DNA from: Bacillota bacterium
Lineage (GTDB): Bacteria > Bacillota > Clostridia > Christensenellales > Aristaeellaceae
Assembly: GCA_023413135.1 (NCBI GenBank)
Contig: JAEZQK010000037.1
Location: forward strand, 1 to 64,000
DNA length: 64,000 bases
Reading direction: 5' to 3'
The translations under genes were made by a program, and so were the position numbers. Below the pieces are notes generated by a model. It was not told the origin of the DNA. It made no database searches and saw only the letters and a program-made list of their open reading frames with translations. This document shows, one piece after another, positions 42,392-50,587 of this stretch. Each line of letters starts with the position of its first letter. The stretch's first letter is position 1.

Positions 42392-42861
42392 ATTGCCACC
42401 CCCATCACCAAAGCCACTGCAAGGGAAAAGAAAAAGGCTGCTATATTGCGGACCAGGGTGGATTTTCTGCCGAAGTACTTGATTTCAACAGGCAGAGTAA
42501 CGATGCCCACCATCATCAACGTGGAGATGAAGGCTGCAATCTGCATATAGCCCGCGCCGCTTTTGAGCAGGGCCGCCGCCAGGGGAAAAGCCACAAAGCC
42601 GGGGATCAGCGTGATGGAGCCGACAACGGCGGCAATGATGACACCCAGCCAGCCCGATTCCTTCCCAATAAGCTGCGATATCTGTTCCGGTGTAAGGACT
42701 GCCAGAAGTATGCCCAGGATAAGCAGGATGGGAAGAAGCTGAGGCAGTATATTCTCGAGGGACTTCCATGCCTTTTTCAGCGCCAGCAGCGTCTTTTCCT
42801 TGCTTTTCAGGGCGGATACAGCCAGCGCCAGGCCTGCGGCAATATACAATGCGATTGTCAT
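42388..42861 (-). CDS. Half-size permease, N-terminal half type
   Basis: A 157-residue membrane protein with four predicted segments. ALLKSGAGYMQIAAFISTL and GSITLIPGFVAFPLAAALL mirror the motif of its partner, so the two halves are themselves related (inverted or tandem repeat of one fold). Partner of the gene at 41846 and probably a transporter of an anion or metal complex tied to the C_GCAxxG_C_C proteins. Confidence 0.75.
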   Translation of the reverse strand: MTIALYIAAGLALAVSALKSKEKTLLALKKAWKSLENILPQLLPILLILGILLAVLTPEQISQLIGKESGWLGVIIAAVVGSITLIPGFVAFPLAAALLKSGAGYMQIAAFISTLMMVGIVTLPVEIKYFGRKSTLVRNIAAFFFSLAVALVMGVAM

Positions 42862-42889
42862 ATGCTGTTTGCCTCACTTTCCCTATGCA

Positions 42890-43369
42890 TCATTCGTGGT
42901 TGTGATCACATTCCCCGTGATTTTGGCAGCTTTGAATCAGATCATCCAAAATCTGGGCGGCACTGAATACCAGCGCGGGGCAGGGGCGGGTGTCGTAGTA
43001 CTGTTGTGTCCTTTTTTCCGGAATGGGGTTGCCTGCACCGTCCAGCCCCAGCAAATCCCGGCAGATGAAGGAGCCGTGCCTTTCCTTGAATGTATTCACC
43101 AGCGATTGGATCAACCGGTAATGCTCTATTTTGGCTGCATCATCTTTGGGGTCGGTATAACCGTACTTCATGCCGGCTGCCATTGCCATGCCGCTGACTG
43201 CGCCGCATACCTCCCTTAACCTGCCGATGCCGCCGCCAAAGGGGGCCGCCAACTTAAGCGCCGTTTCCAACTCCATGCCGGTTTCGTCCAAGAAGGCGGC
43301 GAATACGGCCTGTGCACAATTGTATCCCTGTTCAAATAATTCCCTGGCTTGTTCCGCATGGTTCTTCAT
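42890..43369 (-). CDS. C_GCAxxG_C_C family protein, copy 2
   Basis: 159-residue paralogue of the 41267 protein; the first 60 residues are almost the same (ELFEQGYNCAQAVFAAFLDETG against ELFDQGYNCAQAVFAAFCDETG). It keeps VCGAVSGMAM and FICRDLLG. Its C-terminus adds a His-rich tail (CQNHGECDHNHE) that could bind metal; copy 1 lacks it. ATG at 43369, directly behind the DUF134 regulator gene. Confidence 0.85.
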   Translation of the reverse strand: MKNHAEQARELFEQGYNCAQAVFAAFLDETGMELETALKLAAPFGGGIGRLREVCGAVSGMAMAAGMKYGYTDPKDDAAKIEHYRLIQSLVNTFKERHGSFICRDLLGLDGAGNPIPEKRTQQYYDTRPCPALVFSAAQILDDLIQSCQNHGECDHNHE

Positions 43370-43374
43370 TCAGA

Positions 43375-43773
43375 CTACCTCGTTTCATGGTTTTCATCCG
43401 TTGCAGCTTCTTCTTTTTCCATGCCTTGGACGGTGTGACGCCTGCGGCAGCCGCCACAGCGGCAGTGATTGCCGGCACCGCCGCAAAGCCTGTAATCACC
43501 CCCTTCGATCTTAAGCACCAACCCGTTCACCAGCGCCTTGGCCAGCTTTGTTCGCGCATCGTTGTAGATGCGCTGCACAGTGGTGCGGGCGATGCCCATT
43601 TGACCGGCGCAGGTTTCTTGGGTGAAACCTTCCAGATCGATGAGGCGGACGGCTTCATATTCATCAATGGTCATCGGCACGAATGTTTCCCCGTCCGGCG
43701 GCTCATCCAAGGGGCCAAAGCAGTTGCAGGAGGGCATGCAGCAGACGTTCCGCCATTTTCTTGGCCGGGACAT
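43375..43773 (-). CDS. DUF134 (UPF0251) family DNA-binding protein
   Basis: A 132-residue helix-turn-helix protein of the DUF134 family. The N-terminal Cys cluster NVCCMPSCNCFGP and the acidic/aromatic MTIDEYEAVRLIDLEGFTQETCAGQMGIARTTVQRIYNDARTKLA segment (HTH core GIARTTVQRIY) are diagnostic. The C-terminus has a further Cys cluster CGGAGNHCRCGGC, suited to an iron-sulfur or metal sensor. First gene of its operon, with a promoter at 43830-43857, so it likely senses a metal or redox signal and controls the genes that follow. Confidence 0.88.
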   Translation of the reverse strand: MSRPRKWRNVCCMPSCNCFGPLDEPPDGETFVPMTIDEYEAVRLIDLEGFTQETCAGQMGIARTTVQRIYNDARTKLAKALVNGLVLKIEGGDYRLCGGAGNHCRCGGCRRRHTVQGMEKEEAATDENHETR

Positions 43774-43829
43774 ATTCCATCTGCTCCTTTCGTTTCCGGG
43801 AACTATAGGCATTTGCCTTTTCTATAGCG

Positions 43830-43857
43830 ATTATATATTGTTTTGGGCATATGTCAA
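43830..43857 (-). promoter_or_regulatory. Promoter of DUF134 operon
   Basis: TTGACA and TATAAT with a 16-base spacer on the minus strand. Downstream, two CTATAG palindromes flank GGCATTTGCC (43804-43825), a possible operator. Confidence 0.7.
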
Positions 43858-43911
43858 TAATTCTTCCGGATTTCCGATAGCTGTAACAAAAATAAAATCA
43901 CAGGCTGCTGC

Positions 43912-43940
43912 TTGACAGGCGATCTTAAGGCAAGTAACAT
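43912..43940 (+). promoter_or_regulatory. Promoter of zinc transporter operon
   Basis: TTGACA and TAACAT with a 17-base spacer, 69 bases before the small membrane-protein gene. I see no Zur-type palindrome with confidence. Confidence 0.6.
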
Positions 43941-44008
43941 GAAGACAGTTCCCGAATTCAAATGAAAGCTGTACCGGAAAAAAGAAAAGCGGGAAGGAGG
44001 GGAGCGGC

Positions 44009-44320
44009 ATGAAAAAGTGCGCGTATGCAAAACGGGCCATAGCCTTGCTTGTTTGCGTATGCCTTGCCGCGGCCTTCCTTTTTTCCGCCTGGTTTGCCAC
44101 TGCGCATATCCATCATGACTGCACGGAGAACGACTGCCCCGTGTGTATGCTGATCCACCGCTTATCGGATCTGCTTCGTAAGCTGGCAAGCGTCGTCATG
44201 CTGCTTGCGGCATCATTTCTTGCCGTCCTCACCGCCTTGCACGGCGCGGCGCCGTACCGCGCCTTTGAGGATGCCAGGGGAAACACCCCTGTCAGCCTGA
44301 AGGTACAATTGAACAATTGA
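44009..44320 (+). CDS. Small membrane protein with His/Cys metal motif
   Basis: 103 residues with two hydrophobic segments (about 10-30 and 60-80) and, between them, the motif HIHHDCTENDCPVC (33-46). The first segment could be a signal anchor, which would place the motif outside the membrane. Its position in front of znuABC makes a zinc capture or chaperone role plausible. I do not recognise a named family with certainty. GGAGG lies about 9 bases before ATG. Confidence 0.7.
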   Translation: MKKCAYAKRAIALLVCVCLAAAFLFSAWFATAHIHHDCTENDCPVCMLIHRLSDLLRKLASVVMLLAASFLAVLTALHGAAPYRAFEDARGNTPVSLKVQLNN

Positions 44321-44370
44321 GAAGCCTTCTTTGATTCCTGATGCTCTCAAAATGGAATAGGAGGCTTTTT
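44321..44370 (+). terminator. Terminator-like hairpin that includes the znuA ribosome site
   Basis: GAAGCCT... pairs with AGGAGGCTT and an inner ATTCC / GGAAT stem, followed by six T. The right arm contains the GGAGG (44360-44364) for znuA, so folding would both end transcription and hide the ribosome site. Confidence 0.6.
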
Positions 44371-44374
44371 TGGC

Positions 44375-45355
44375 ATGAAAAAAATCATTGCTTTCATTCT
44401 TGCGGTCCTGCTTTTGGTATCTGTCTTTCCTTTTGGCACTGTTTTGGCGGATGAAAAAATCAGCGTTGTTTCCACCATCTTCCCGCCCTACGACTTTGCC
44501 CGGGCCGTGGCGGGGGACAAAGCCGAGGTCAAGATGCTTTTGAAGCCCGGGGCTGAGATACACTCCTTTGAGCCCACTCCCGCCGACATCCTGGCGATCC
44601 AGAACGCCGATGTGTTTTTGTACATCGGCGGGGAAAACGACGTGTGGGTGGATACCATTCTTACATCCATGGATCTAAGCGGCAAGCAGATCGTCCGCCT
44701 GATGGACGCGGTGACGCCGGTGGAGGAGGAAACGGTGGAAGGGATGCAGGAGGAAGCGGAGGAGGAACACGAGGGTGAGGAGCCTGAGGGAGAGGAACAG
44801 GAACATGAACATGGGGAAGCCGAGTATGACGAACACATCTGGACCTCTCCCAAAAACGCCGCGCTGATGGTGAAGGCCGTTGCCGATGCGCTGTGTTTTG
44901 CGGATGCGGGCAACGAAAAAGTGTATCGGGAAAATGCCGCCGCTTATGTGAAGCAGATTGAAGAGGTGGACGCTCAGTTCCAGGCTGTTGTGCAGGGAGC
45001 CGTCTACAAGATCATGGTATTCGGTGACCGCTTCCCCTTCCGTTATTTCGCGGATGCTTACGGGCTTGAATACCGGGCGGCCTTCCCCGGCTGCAGCACG
45101 GAGACGGAGGCCAGTGCGGCCACCATCGCCTATCTCATAGACACCGTACAGGCAAACAAGCTGCCCTATATTTATACCATTGAACTGAGCAACCAAAATG
45201 TCGCCTGGTCCATCAGCGAGCAGACCGGCGCGCAAATCCTGGTGCTCCAATCCTGCCAGGGTATATCCAGGGACGATTTTCAGGCGGGGGCGACGTATTT
45301 GTCCCTGATGCTTCAAAACGTGGAAAGCCTTCGGAAGGGGCTGGTGACGCCTTGA
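44375..45355 (+). CDS. znuA: Zinc ABC transporter substrate-binding protein
   Basis: Cluster A-I metal-binding SBP of 326 residues. Signal peptide MKKIIAFILAVLLLVSVFPFG without lipobox. Metal ligands are H63 in GAEIHSFEP, His154 in DEHIWTSPKNA after an acidic/His-rich loop (about 115-150, EEEHEGEEPEGEEQEHEHGE) typical of zinc proteins, and later Glu/Asp. The His-rich loop argues for zinc rather than manganese. Upstream hairpin may control expression. Operon partners follow directly. Confidence 0.9.
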   Translation: MKKIIAFILAVLLLVSVFPFGTVLADEKISVVSTIFPPYDFARAVAGDKAEVKMLLKPGAEIHSFEPTPADILAIQNADVFLYIGGENDVWVDTILTSMDLSGKQIVRLMDAVTPVEEETVEGMQEEAEEEHEGEEPEGEEQEHEHGEAEYDEHIWTSPKNAALMVKAVADALCFADAGNEKVYRENAAAYVKQIEEVDAQFQAVVQGAVYKIMVFGDRFPFRYFADAYGLEYRAAFPGCSTETEASAATIAYLIDTVQANKLPYIYTIELSNQNVAWSISEQTGAQILVLQSCQGISRDDFQAGATYLSLMLQNVESLRKGLVTP

Positions 45356-46059
45356 GCATGCTTGCCTTGAAAAACGTCACCATGCAATACGACGGGCGTG
45401 TGGCCGTCAGCGACGTCAGCTTTCAGGTGCAAACGGGGGATTACCTTTGCATCGTGGGGGAAAACGGCTCCGGCAAAAGTACGCTGATCAAGGGTATCCT
45501 GGGACTTAATCGGCCTTCCAAAGGGGAATTCACTTTGAACGGCGTCCGGCAGACGGAAATAGGCTATCTGCCGCAACAGACCGCTGTGCAGATGGATTTT
45601 CCTGCCAGCGTATACGAGGTGGTGCTCTCCGGGTGCTTGAACTGCCGCGGCATAAAGCCCTTTTATAGTGCAAGGGAAAGGGAACGGGCAATGGGGAACA
45701 TCCGCCTGCTGGGGCTTGACGGCATTTGCAAAAAATCCTACCGCGAGTTGTCCGGCGGGCAGCAGCGGCGCGTGCTTCTGGCACGCGCCCTGTGCGCCAC
45801 CGAAAAGCTGCTGCTTTTGGATGAGCCTGCTGCGGGCCTGGACCCCGTGGTGACGGGGGAACTGTACGCGTTGATTGAAAAGCTGAACCGGGAGCATGGC
45901 GTTACGGTGATCATGGTCTCCCATGATATGAAGATGGCCGTCCGTTACGGCAACAAAATACTGCATATGCAAACAAGCGCGGCCTTTTTCGGCCCTACGG
46001 AGGAATACAAGAAGACGGGCGCATACCAAAGGATGATGGGGGAGGAAGGCAATGCTTGA
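45352..46059 (+). CDS. znuC: Zinc ABC transporter ATP-binding protein
   Basis: ATPase of 235 residues with Walker A GENGSGKST, signature LSGGQQRR, Walker B LLLLDEPAAGLDP and H-loop SHDMKMA. TTG start overlaps the znuA stop by 4 bases; ATG two codons later is the alternative. Energises the znuB permease. Confidence 0.92.
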   Translation: MSMLALKNVTMQYDGRVAVSDVSFQVQTGDYLCIVGENGSGKSTLIKGILGLNRPSKGEFTLNGVRQTEIGYLPQQTAVQMDFPASVYEVVLSGCLNCRGIKPFYSARERERAMGNIRLLGLDGICKKSYRELSGGQQRRVLLARALCATEKLLLLDEPAAGLDPVVTGELYALIEKLNREHGVTVIMVSHDMKMAVRYGNKILHMQTSAAFFGPTEEYKKTGAYQRMMGEEGNA

Positions 46060-46873
46060 GTTATTGGGACAATTGTTCTCCTATACCTTTATCATACGTG
46101 CGCTGGTGGTGGGCATCCTGGTATCGCTGTGCGCGGCGCTTCTTGGCGTAACGCTGGTGCTCAAACGCTATTCCATGATCGGGGACGGGCTGTCCCGCGT
46201 AAGCTTCGGTGCGCTGGCAATTGCCATGGCGCTGAACCTGGCTCCGCTGGAGGTTGCCATTCCGGTAGTGTCACTGGCTGCCTTTGGGCTGCTTCGCATC
46301 AGCGAAAGCAGCAAAATCAAGGGTGACGCGGCCATTGCGCTCATCTCCAGCAGCGCGCTCTCCATCGGCGTGATCGTCATCTCCCTGACCACAGGGATGA
46401 ATACCGACGTGTGCAACTATCTGTTCGGCAGCATTCTGGCTATGAGCAAAAGCGATGTGTATTTTAGCGTCGCGGTGTCGGCGGTAGTGCTCATATTGTA
46501 TCTATTGCTCTACAACAAGATTTTCGCGGTGACATTTGACGAGAGCTTTGCCAGGGCTACCGGGGTGAAGGCGGGCAGATACAACACACTCATCGCGGTA
46601 CTCACGGCGCTGACCATTGTTATCGGCATGCGGATGATGGGCGCCATGCTCATTTCCAGCCTGGTGATTTTTCCCGTGCTCACCTCCATGCGGGTATGCA
46701 AAAGCTTCCGGACCGTTGTGGTCACATCCGCATTATTATCGGTGGTGTGCTTCTTTATAGGCATATTCATTTCCTTTGTATATTCCATCCCCGCGGGAGC
46801 CGGCGTGGTGGCCGTTAATCTGGCTTCATTCTGCCTGTTTGCCTTATCGGGCAAGCTGATCAAAAGAGCATAG
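46052..46873 (+). CDS. znuB: Zinc ABC transporter permease
   Basis: ABC-3 family membrane protein of 273 residues with seven to eight segments. SYTFIIRALVVGILVSLCAALLGVTLVLKRYSMIGDGLSR shows the family opening (core LLGVTLVLKRYSMIGDGLS), and the conserved GALAIAMAL / GDAAIALISSSALS regions follow. ATG overlaps the znuC stop; GGAGG is in position. Confidence 0.93.
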   Translation: MLELLGQLFSYTFIIRALVVGILVSLCAALLGVTLVLKRYSMIGDGLSRVSFGALAIAMALNLAPLEVAIPVVSLAAFGLLRISESSKIKGDAAIALISSSALSIGVIVISLTTGMNTDVCNYLFGSILAMSKSDVYFSVAVSAVVLILYLLLYNKIFAVTFDESFARATGVKAGRYNTLIAVLTALTIVIGMRMMGAMLISSLVIFPVLTSMRVCKSFRTVVVTSALLSVVCFFIGIFISFVYSIPAGAGVVAVNLASFCLFALSGKLIKRA

Positions 46874-46883
46874 GAGGGCGTGT

Positions 46884-47363
46884 ATGAAAAAGGTATTGGC
46901 ATTTGTCTTGCTGGCTTGTGTATGGATGTTGACCGGATGCCAAAACCGGGCGGCGGTTGTGGCGCCTGCCCCCACTGAACAGGTTCAAACAGCCGCACCG
47001 GAGCTTCCGGTGGTGGAAATTACGGAAAAGATGTTCATTGCCCAGTGCAACGACGTGTACCTGAACCCGGATGATTATCAGGGCAAGGCCATCAGGCTGG
47101 AAGGCTTGTATACCAGCTATGCGGATGAGCAGAGCGGAAAGACGTATCATTACGTCATGCGCTACGGCCCCGGCTGCTGCGGATACGACGGTTCGGCGGG
47201 CTTTGAGTTTTTGTATGACGGGGAGTTGCCAAAGCTTGACGACTGGATCGAGGTGGTTGGTACAGTGGAAAAGGTAACGGAAAACGATGTGGAATATATT
47301 GTGCTGCGGGCGTCCAAAGTCACCGTGATGGAGGTGCGCGGCGCAGAGTTTGTAAGCAACTGA
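46884..47363 (+). CDS. Lipoprotein with OB-like domain
   Basis: 159 residues. Lipobox LTGC gives a lipid-anchored Cys19. Residues about 50-150 read as a small beta-barrel: ITEKMFIAQCNDVYLNPDDYQGKAIRLEG (core NDVYLNPDDYQGKAIRLEG), YVMRYGPGCCGYDGSAGFEF, WIEVVGTVEKV. This pattern is close to the DUF1980/YcgQ C-terminal domain found with metal permeases. GCCGYDG cysteines may bind metal. Last gene of the zinc operon; probably extracytoplasmic zinc handling. Confidence 0.7.
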   Translation: MKKVLAFVLLACVWMLTGCQNRAAVVAPAPTEQVQTAAPELPVVEITEKMFIAQCNDVYLNPDDYQGKAIRLEGLYTSYADEQSGKTYHYVMRYGPGCCGYDGSAGFEFLYDGELPKLDDWIEVVGTVEKVTENDVEYIVLRASKVTVMEVRGAEFVSN

Positions 47364-47388
47364 AATCCTGTTCATGGTTTGAGCTGAA

Positions 47389-48216
47389 TCAGTTTGCTCC
47401 GGCAGATGACATTCCCAGCTCTGCTAATTCCCCTGCAAGGCTTTGAAAAATATGAAAGGATTGGGGGACTGTTTCGCCATTGCCTCCCAGGCGGAGGACC
47501 TCTTGAAGCCTCAAGGCACAGTCTTTGGGCTGCACCGCGAAGGTTTTTAAGTACTCAAGCGTCCGTTTCCGGCTGGGGAAATAGGTGCTGTTCATGGCGA
47601 ACAGCGCCTGCAGAAAATGATCCAATGCGATGTCCAATGCGAAGTGATAGAAAAGCGCATCCTGCCGTGTTACGGAGCGGCAAAGGTCTTCCGTATCGCC
47701 AAGCGCATCCAAATGATAGCTGGTCAGCGTTTCGCGAAGTTTTTGGGGATATGTGGCCAGGCGGTTTTTAAGGCTGGATAAAAAACTGCTTCTGTCAAAC
47801 AGCACAGTCATGTTTTTCAGCATGGACAGGCGGCCTACGGGATAGTAGTAGTTGTCCAGCCTGTCCGGCTGATTCCCTTCAAGTATGGATACCACATCCG
47901 CAAGTGTTTCCCGTGCAGTGAAATACATCAGCCATGTTTCCACGCCATTTGACAACGCGAAATCGCCGTATCCCCAGCGGCCGCCCTGAAGCACGTTTAT
48001 CTTGCTTTCTTCGATGACGCCGCTTATGGCATCCAGGACCGCCTGCCGCTGTGCAAGGGCGGGGATCTCGTTGCAATAGATGAACAGGTCAATGTCGCCC
48101 TCGCCCATTTTGGGAAGCGGCGTTTTACTGCCGGAGAGGCCGACGGATTGTACCATGGGCAGTTCGGAGATATGGGATACAAGACGGTCCAGGATTTCTT
48201 CCGTAGTGCAGGCCAT
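47389..48216 (-). CDS. Nucleotidyltransferase-domain protein
   Basis: 275 residues with an N-terminal Pol-beta type nucleotidyltransferase: GLSGSKTPLPKMGEGDIDLFIY has the GS and D-x-D motif (about 28-45), and the third Asp/Glu may be in the DNYYYPVG region. The C-terminal 130 residues are helical. It resembles DUF4037-like or aminoglycoside-adenylyltransferase-like proteins; substrate unknown. Monocistronic. Confidence 0.7.
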   Translation of the reverse strand: MACTTEEILDRLVSHISELPMVQSVGLSGSKTPLPKMGEGDIDLFIYCNEIPALAQRQAVLDAISGVIEESKINVLQGGRWGYGDFALSNGVETWLMYFTARETLADVVSILEGNQPDRLDNYYYPVGRLSMLKNMTVLFDRSSFLSSLKNRLATYPQKLRETLTSYHLDALGDTEDLCRSVTRQDALFYHFALDIALDHFLQALFAMNSTYFPSRKRTLEYLKTFAVQPKDCALRLQEVLRLGGNGETVPQSFHIFQSLAGELAELGMSSAGAN

Positions 48217-48287
48217 AGCGCTTCTCCTTTATCACATGAATGGCGGCTAGTTTTATTCGCTTCATGCATTCGGATTCCCTTTCAGGA

Positions 48288-48316
48288 TTGCAAATGCACC
48301 CTGTTTATGGTATAAA
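48288..48316 (+). promoter_or_regulatory. Promoter of phosphohexomutase operon
   Basis: TTGCAA and TATAAA with a 17-base spacer, 52 bases before the start codon. Confidence 0.6.
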
Positions 48317-48367
48317 AGCAGCAGTTGGATTTAGGTAAAGCAAGGCTTACGGAAGGAAACTGTTGCT

Positions 48368-50041
48368 ATGGAACTACACGAGAGCGTGCTGCTTTGGAGT
48401 ACCCATCCGCGCTTTGACGAAAAAACAAGGGAAGAAGTCCGGTTGGCCTGCTTGGATGAACAGGAGGCGCTGAGCCGCTTTGGACGGGAGCTATCCTTTG
48501 GCACGGGCGGGCTTCGCGGGGTGCTGGGGGCCGGCACCAACCGCATGAACCGCTACACGGTAGCCAAAGCCACACAAGGGCTGGCGGATTATTTGCTGTC
48601 ACAGAATGCGCGCAGGGTTGCCATTGCGTACGATTCGAGAATCGGTTCCAAAGAGTTTGCGTTCGTTGCGGCAGGAGTGCTTGGCCGTAACGGCCTGCAA
48701 GCCTATATATACGATCAATTGATGCCCACACCCATGCTGTCCTTTGCGGTGCGGGAGCTTTATTGTGACGCCGGTATCGTGATCACCGCCAGCCACAACC
48801 CGGCGGAATACAACGGTTACAAGGTATACGGGGCGGATGGCTGTCAAATAACCGACGAGGCAGCATCAGGAATCACAGAAGCGATCGAGCGGGTGGCCTA
48901 TGAAAGCCTTGGGTGGCTGGAGGAGGAAAAGGCCAGGGCGGAGGGCCTTTGGATCGATATTCCGTCCAGCGTGATTGACGCGTTTATCGAAAGAACGCTA
49001 TCTTGCAGGAACGGTTCCCCGGCCAGTGATATCAAATTGGTTTATACGCCCCTTCACGGCACGGGTTTAATGCCTTGCCGCAAGGTGTTTGCCCGGATGG
49101 AGGGCGTCAAGTGCATTGAGGAGGCTGCCCAATGTGTGCCGGACGGGCACTTTCCCACCTGCCCAAAGCCCAACCCGGAGCTTCAAGAAGCGCTGGCTTT
49201 GGGGCTTGCTGCCGCCCGCAGGGAGGGTGCGGATATACTTATTGCCACCGACCCGGACTGCGACCGGGTGGGCGTGGCCGCAAAGGATGGCACGGGGGAA
49301 TACCACATTCTTACGGGGAACGAGGTCGGCCTTCTTCTGCTGGAACACATCCTGCAATCCCGCAAGGCGGCGGGCTCTTTGCCCGGAGATAGCATCGTAA
49401 TCAAAACCATCGTGACCTCCGACCTGGCTTTTGAGATCGCAAAGGCGTACGGCATTCAGGTCCTGGAGGTGCTCACCGGGTTCAAATACATCGGCGAAGC
49501 CATGGGCCGCCTGGAACAATGTGGAGAAGAAAACAGGTTCATCTTCGGCTTTGAGGAAAGCTGCGGATACCTGGCCGGCACCCATGTACGGGACAAGGAT
49601 GGCGTGATGGCAGCCATGCTGGCAGCGGAAATGGCTAAGGCCTGCGCCGCGGAAGGCCTGACGCTGTGGGACAAGGTACTCAAGATGTACGAAACCTACG
49701 GCATCATGGTAAACAGGCTGCTGAACTTTGACATACGGGGAGCGGAGCCCATGCGTGTGATGGGGGAAACAATGGGACGGCTTCGGAGCGCCCCGCCTGC
49801 GCTGTTGGGGGAATCGCCCATCAACGTCATCAAGGATTACCTGCCGGGGCTTGACGGGCTGCCGGCCAGCGATGTGCTTTCATATGAAAACTCGGATGGA
49901 TGCAAAGCCATCGTCCGGCCATCCGGGACGGAGCCGAAGGTAAAGGTGTATCTTTCCGTTCGGCAGGGCAATGCGGCAAAGGCCGGACAGCTGATGGAAA
50001 TGATGGTGCGGCAGATTCCTACATGGTTGGAGGATTCATGA
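48368..50041 (+). CDS. Phosphoglucomutase/phosphomannomutase
   Basis: Alpha-D-phosphohexomutase of 557 residues. Four landmarks are present: phospho-Ser loop TASHNPAEYNGYK (Ser142), metal loop ATDPDCDRVGVA, sugar-binding GFEESCGYLAG and phosphate-binding PSGTEPKVKVY. The length and CDRVG style match the larger bacterial phosphoglucomutase/phosphomannomutase (PgcA-like) group. With GH130 downstream it can channel mannose 1-phosphate or glucose 1-phosphate into central metabolism. Confidence 0.92.
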   Translation: MELHESVLLWSTHPRFDEKTREEVRLACLDEQEALSRFGRELSFGTGGLRGVLGAGTNRMNRYTVAKATQGLADYLLSQNARRVAIAYDSRIGSKEFAFVAAGVLGRNGLQAYIYDQLMPTPMLSFAVRELYCDAGIVITASHNPAEYNGYKVYGADGCQITDEAASGITEAIERVAYESLGWLEEEKARAEGLWIDIPSSVIDAFIERTLSCRNGSPASDIKLVYTPLHGTGLMPCRKVFARMEGVKCIEEAAQCVPDGHFPTCPKPNPELQEALALGLAAARREGADILIATDPDCDRVGVAAKDGTGEYHILTGNEVGLLLLEHILQSRKAAGSLPGDSIVIKTIVTSDLAFEIAKAYGIQVLEVLTGFKYIGEAMGRLEQCGEENRFIFGFEESCGYLAGTHVRDKDGVMAAMLAAEMAKACAAEGLTLWDKVLKMYETYGIMVNRLLNFDIRGAEPMRVMGETMGRLRSAPPALLGESPINVIKDYLPGLDGLPASDVLSYENSDGCKAIVRPSGTEPKVKVYLSVRQGNAAKAGQLMEMMVRQIPTWLEDS

Positions 50042-50565
50042 TCTATTACCAGGACGAATTTGTGTTGATCCGCTCCCTGGAGGAAAGCGATATCCAACTG
50101 ATGGAAGAAGGCTTCCGGCTGCAGGGCTGGCACAAGCCTGCTGCACAGTTTGCTTCCTACTACAGTCAGCAGCGGGATGGGACGCGGTTTGTTTTTGTCG
50201 CTTGGGCCGGGAGCGATTTCGCGGGCTATGTGACGCTTTTGCCTATACCATCTTCAGGCCCGTTTGCGGGAAAGGGAACCTCCGAAATCAGTGACTTCAA
50301 TGTGCTTATTAGATTTGGAAGGCGGGGCATCGGCAGCCTTTTGATGGATGCGGCTGAAAAGGCTGCATCATCCCTTCATGATACCGTGTCCCTCGGCGTG
50401 GGGCTTCACGGAGGCTATGGCACGGCCCAGCGGATGTATGTGAAGCGGGGCTATATACCCGACGGCACGGGTGTCTGGTATAAAGACCATCCGCTGACCC
50501 CCTACGCGGAATGCACAAACGATGACGATCTGGTGCTGTATCTTTCCAAAAAGCTTCCCCGGTGA
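50038..50565 (+). CDS. GNAT family acetyltransferase
   Basis: 175-residue GCN5-related N-acetyltransferase. Acetyl-CoA motif RFGRRGIGSLLMDAAEKAA (about residues 88-106) follows the beta-strand FVFVAWAGSDFAGYVTL; the C-terminus has YVKRGYIPDGTGVWYKD. ATG overlaps the mutase stop as ATGA with GGAGG ahead. Substrate unknown. Confidence 0.85.
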   Translation: MIYYQDEFVLIRSLEESDIQLMEEGFRLQGWHKPAAQFASYYSQQRDGTRFVFVAWAGSDFAGYVTLLPIPSSGPFAGKGTSEISDFNVLIRFGRRGIGSLLMDAAEKAASSLHDTVSLGVGLHGGYGTAQRMYVKRGYIPDGTGVWYKDHPLTPYAECTNDDDLVLYLSKKLPR

Positions 50566-50587
50566 TTGAAATAAAGGAGGGCTTTCC

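Noticed and set aside
41846..42861. Single permease gene broken by a frameshift
   Set aside because: The two frames have proper starts and stops with a GTGA overlap, and each half is a self-contained set of membrane segments, so a two-subunit permease is simpler.
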